The position numbers and the translations under genes are program-made. A DNA stretch of 6,421 nucleotides from NCBI GenBank assembly GCA_900754525.1, contig CAAEDE010000057.1, forward strand, positions 1-6,421, written 5' to 3'. The notes beneath the pieces were generated by a model. The model saw only the letters and a list, made by a program, of their open reading frames with translations. It was not told the DNA's origin and searched no databases. Of the stretch, positions 4,751 to 6,421 are shown piece by piece. The stretch comes from an uncultured Collinsella sp. (GTDB lineage: Bacteria; Actinomycetota; Coriobacteriia; Coriobacteriales; Coriobacteriaceae). Numbering within the stretch: position 1 is the first letter of the stretch; every line of letters starts with the position of its first letter.

Positions 4751-5377
4751 TTATGCAAGCACCTCCCCGAAGTGAGCGGCGATGTCAGCGGGCATCAGCA
4801 CAGCGTTGTTGTTGACGAGATCGTAGGTGTTGGCCTCGTCAGCGGTGATGATGAACGTCTTGGGAATGTTGCGGAACGACAGGTAGGCGTTGACGTCCTC
4901 ATCGCGAACGATGATGGTCAGACGCTTGCCCTCAAGGCCGAGAGCCTTGAGCATGGCAACGGCAGCCTTGGTGGAAGGCTTCTCGAAGCCGTAGTCGTCG
5001 ACGAGCACGAGCTCGCCATCGGCCAGCTTGGCGGACAGCGCGGAGCGCATAGCCAGCTTGACCTCCTTGTTGTTCATACGCTTAGCGTAGGAACGGGGCT
5101 TGGGGGCGAAGACAACGCCACCGTGACGCCACTGGGCAGCACGGATGGAACCCTGGCGGGCACGGCCGGTGCCCTTCTGACGCCAAGGCTTCTTGCCGCC
5201 ACCGGAAACCTCAGAGCGACCCTTAGCAGACTGGGTGCCCTGACGCCAAGAGGCCATCTGGCACTTGACGATGTGGTGCATAACGTGGATGTTCGGCTCG
5301 ATGCCGTACACCTCAGCGGCGAGCTCGGCCTCGGCGACCTTCTTGCCCTCGCTGTTCTTTACTTCAAACTTTGCCAT
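4751..5377 (-). CDS. rplD: 50S ribosomal protein L4
   Basis: L4 binds 23S rRNA and sends a long loop into the peptide exit tunnel. In E. coli it also represses its own S10 operon through the operon leader. The 208-residue product shows the tunnel loop at about 45-100, with the signatures EVSGGGKKPWRQKGTGRARQ (56-75) and HGGVVFAPKPRSY (85-97). The globular alpha/beta domain follows, with LVLVDDYGFEKPSTK near 123-137. Length is normal for the family (about 200-215). The ATG at 5377 has an AAGGAGA Shine-Dalgarno in the short gap after rplC. Its TAA stop is followed immediately by the ATG of rplW with no spacer, so the two are probably translationally coupled. If the E. coli type of control exists here, L4 is one candidate ligand for the leaders in this window; that is inference. 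Confidence 0.98.
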   Translation of the reverse strand: MAKFEVKNSEGKKVAEAELAAEVYGIEPNIHVMHHIVKCQMASWRQGTQSAKGRSEVSGGGKKPWRQKGTGRARQGSIRAAQWRHGGVVFAPKPRSYAKRMNNKEVKLAMRSALSAKLADGELVLVDDYGFEKPSTKAAVAMLKALGLEGKRLTIIVRDEDVNAYLSFRNIPKTFIITADEANTYDLVNNNAVLMPADIAAHFGEVLA

Positions 5378-5423
5378 TTAAGTGTTCTCCTTGGTATGAC
5401 GCTGGGCTAAATGGGCTGGGCCC

Positions 5424-6044
5424 TTAGGCCATACGGATGGCGACGAGACCATTCTTGGCACCCGGGACAGCGCCCTTGACCAAGATGAGGTTCTGCTCGG
5501 CATCGATGCGGACAACGGAAAGGTTCTTGACGGTAACGCGCTCGTTACCCATGTGACCGGCCATCTTGACGCCCTTGAGGACGCGCGCAGGATAGGCGCA
5601 CTGACCGATAGAACCAGGGTGACGCTGGAAGTGAGAACCATGCGTCATAGGACCGCGGCGCTGACCCCAGCGCTTGATGCGACCCTGGAAGCCCTTACCC
5701 TTGGAGGTACCGATGACGTCGACCTTCTCGACATCAGCGAAATCAGCGACGGTGACGACCTCGCCGACCTTGTGCTCCTCGCCGTTCTCGACGCGGACCT
5801 CACGAAGGAAGCGGACAGGCTCGACGCCAGCCTTGGCGAAGTGACCAGCCATGGGCTTGTTCACGTTCTTGGCCTTGATGTCGCCGAAACCGATCTGGAC
5901 GGCGTCATAGCCGTCGGTTGCCTGAGTTTTAACCTGCGAGACAGCGCAGGGGCCAGCCTGGATGACCGTGACGGGAACGACGTTGTCGTCCTCGTCCCAA
6001 ACCTGGGTCATGCCAATCTTGCGGCCGAGAATCATGCTGATCAA
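5424..6044 (-). CDS. rplC: 50S ribosomal protein L3
   Basis: L3 is an early-assembly 50S protein that binds 23S rRNA near the peptidyl transferase centre. The 206-residue product has the family core at about 111-166: a GKGFQG stretch, RWGQRRGP, HPGSIG and KMAGHMG. Q148, just after PGSIG, matches the glutamine that PrmB methylates in E. coli L3. The start is a TTG at 6044-6042. It is preferred over the ATG three codons later (6035-6033) because a GGGA Shine-Dalgarno lies 7 bases before TTG but 16 before the ATG, and because bacterial L3 proteins usually have a few residues before the ILGRKIGMTQ-type segment. It is the first gene of the cluster here. S10 normally sits directly upstream but is absent from the 377 bases before it. 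A folded leader precedes it. The stop is TAA, then 46 bases to rplD. The identity is certain; the start is likely. Confidence 0.98.
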   Translation of the reverse strand: MISMILGRKIGMTQVWDEDDNVVPVTVIQAGPCAVSQVKTQATDGYDAVQIGFGDIKAKNVNKPMAGHFAKAGVEPVRFLREVRVENGEEHKVGEVVTVADFADVEKVDVIGTSKGKGFQGRIKRWGQRRGPMTHGSHFQRHPGSIGQCAYPARVLKGVKMAGHMGNERVTVKNLSVVRIDAEQNLILVKGAVPGAKNGLVAIRMA

Positions 6045-6064
6045 GATATGATCCCAACTCTCGC

Positions 6065-6116
6065 GTGGTCTTGGGACAATGCGTACACCACCGAGCGTAC
6101 GCCCCTAGAGGACCAC
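6065..6116 (-). promoter_or_regulatory. Folded 5' leader of rplC
   Basis: In the minus-strand RNA GTGGTC (6116-6111) pairs with GACCAC (6070-6065), GGG (6105-6103) with CCC (6075-6073), and GCGTAC (6102-6097) with GTACGC (6086-6081) around a ten-base loop. This gives a 15-pair interrupted hairpin that ends about 20 bases before the rplC start. Its descending strand includes TCCCAA (6076-6071), which is also complementary to TTGGGA (6057-6052), the rplC Shine-Dalgarno. An autoregulatory leader is the likely reading by analogy with the E. coli S10 leader, but no sequence similarity to it is claimed. Confidence 0.5.
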
Positions 6117-6140
6117 TACTTACACGACGTGCTCCCCAGC

Positions 6141-6168
6141 CTTGTATTTCGCCCGAACTACCTGACAA
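6141..6168 (-). promoter_or_regulatory. Candidate sigma-70-type promoter for rplC
   Basis: TTGTCA (6168-6163, 5 of 6 to consensus), a 16-base spacer, and TACAAG (6146-6141, 4 of 6). The predicted start of transcription near 6134 lies just before the folded leader that begins at 6116, which fits a short leader of about 90 bases. It is judged by eye and other start points are possible. Confidence 0.4.
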
Positions 6169-6228
6169 CCCTATTAAGCAGGCATTTTGTCCAGCCAGAA
6201 TACTCCCCTGGTTACACACAGCTGTTTA

Positions 6229-6254
6229 GTATACACGGCTGCGGGCGTATCCAT
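6229..6254 (-). repeat. 26-base shared leader motif, copy before rplC
   Basis: Second copy of the motif at 4364-4389, same orientation, 23 of 26 identical. In the small hairpin it can form, ATAC pairs with GTGT, so a C-G pair of the rplB copy becomes U-G and pairing is kept; the other two differences fall in the ten-base loop. It lies 184 bases before the rplC start, against 80 for the rplB copy. Confidence 0.6.
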
Positions 6255-6264
6255 CGAGATTCAT

Positions 6265-6293
6265 ATTTCACTCACATTGTTTACGCAGGTAAA
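6265..6293 (-). promoter_or_regulatory. Weak upstream promoter candidate
   Basis: TTTACC (6293-6288), 17 bases, TGAAAT (6270-6265), each 4 of 6 to consensus. If used, transcription would start near 6258 and the shared 26-base motif (6254-6229) would be the 5' end of the RNA. The match is weak enough to be chance. Confidence 0.2.
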
Positions 6294-6370
6294 GTGCGTG
6301 GAGTCTCCCGAGCTTGGCAGAGGGGCGGCGAAATATATTAAGTTTGCTGCTCTACAGTCCTGCGCAAGAC

Positions 6371-6393
6371 GGAAAGCACATTAAGTGCTTTCC
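6371..6393. other. Perfect 9-bp hairpin, possible weak terminator
   Basis: GGAAAGCAC (6371-6379) and GTGCTTTCC (6385-6393) flank a five-base loop. On the plus strand three T follow; on the minus strand no T-run follows. It could end a plus-strand gene beyond view or be the core of the larger nested inverted repeat at 6339-6421. No gene in the window needs it. Confidence 0.4.
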
Positions 6394-6421
6394 TTTGCGT
6401 GCGGAACTCGCGACAAACTTA

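Larger units (their letters stand above)
6045..6421 (-). promoter_or_regulatory. Upstream and leader region of the cluster
   Basis: 377 bases without a supported gene and visibly richer in A+T than the coding part. Going towards rplC it contains a nested inverted repeat at the window edge (6421-6339), a weak promoter candidate (6293-6265), the shared 26-base motif (6254-6229), a better promoter candidate (6168-6141), a folded leader (6116-6065), and a small hairpin over the rplC start (6053-6039). There is no trace of rpsJ. Short frames on either strand match no family I know. Confidence 0.6.

Noticed and set aside
4352..5410. Long plus-strand open frame (352 codons) opposite rplD and rplW
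   Set aside because: Antisense shadow caused by GC-rich codon bias of the ribosomal genes; no ribosome binding site, no recognisable domain, and low-complexity Leu/Val/Gly composition.
5929..6219. Minus-strand 96-residue frame overlapping the start of rplC
   Set aside because: It is out of frame with L3, covers the leader and matches nothing I know.
6187..6384. Plus-strand 65-residue frame in the upstream region
   Set aside because: TTG start, no ribosome binding site, no recognisable motif, and it runs through the inverted repeat.
1..6421. CRISPR array, tRNA or rRNA gene, insertion sequence ORF
   Set aside because: No regularly spaced repeats, no cloverleaf or rRNA sequence noticed, and no transposase frame in the window.

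Overview
The window holds twelve ribosomal protein genes, all on the minus strand. Read in the direction of transcription, from high to low coordinates, they are L3, L4, L23, L2, S19, L22, S3, L16, L29, S17, L14 and L24. This is the conserved bacterial S10 cluster joined to the start of the spc cluster. All twelve proteins look full length, and I see no frameshift or inserted gene. The GC-rich codon use, the four-cysteine form of L24, and the look of S3, L29 and L22 suggest a high-GC Gram-positive. My best guess is Coriobacteriia, possibly a Collinsella relative, but that is recognition from memory and not a search result.

Layout: 6421-6045 is a 377-base gene-free upstream region with promoter-like sites and a folded leader; the usual upstream gene rpsJ (S10) is not in it. 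6044-4463 carries rplC, rplD and rplW. 4462-4284 is an unusually long, highly structured gap of 179 bases. 4283-1062 carries rplB, rpsS, rplV, rpsC, rplP, rpmC and rpsQ, tightly packed, with two one-base stop/start overlaps. 1061-944 is a second structured gap of 118 bases, exactly at the S10/spc operon boundary known from E. coli. 943-256 carries rplN and rplX. A strong intrinsic terminator follows at 229-194, and then a gene-free stretch with REP-like repeats where rplE (L5) would normally come.

The products assemble into both ribosomal subunits: L2, L3, L4, L14, L16, L22, L23, L24 and L29 in the 50S, and S3, S17 and S19 in the 30S. The genes are ordinary. What deserves attention is the non-coding sequence. 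The two largest gaps, before L3 and before L2, share a 26-base motif (23 of 26 identical) that can form a small hairpin. In both of those leaders, and more weakly before L14, an upstream segment is complementary to the Shine-Dalgarno region. This suggests RNA-based feedback control at several points in the cluster. It is a hypothesis from base pairing in one sequence, not a demonstrated system.
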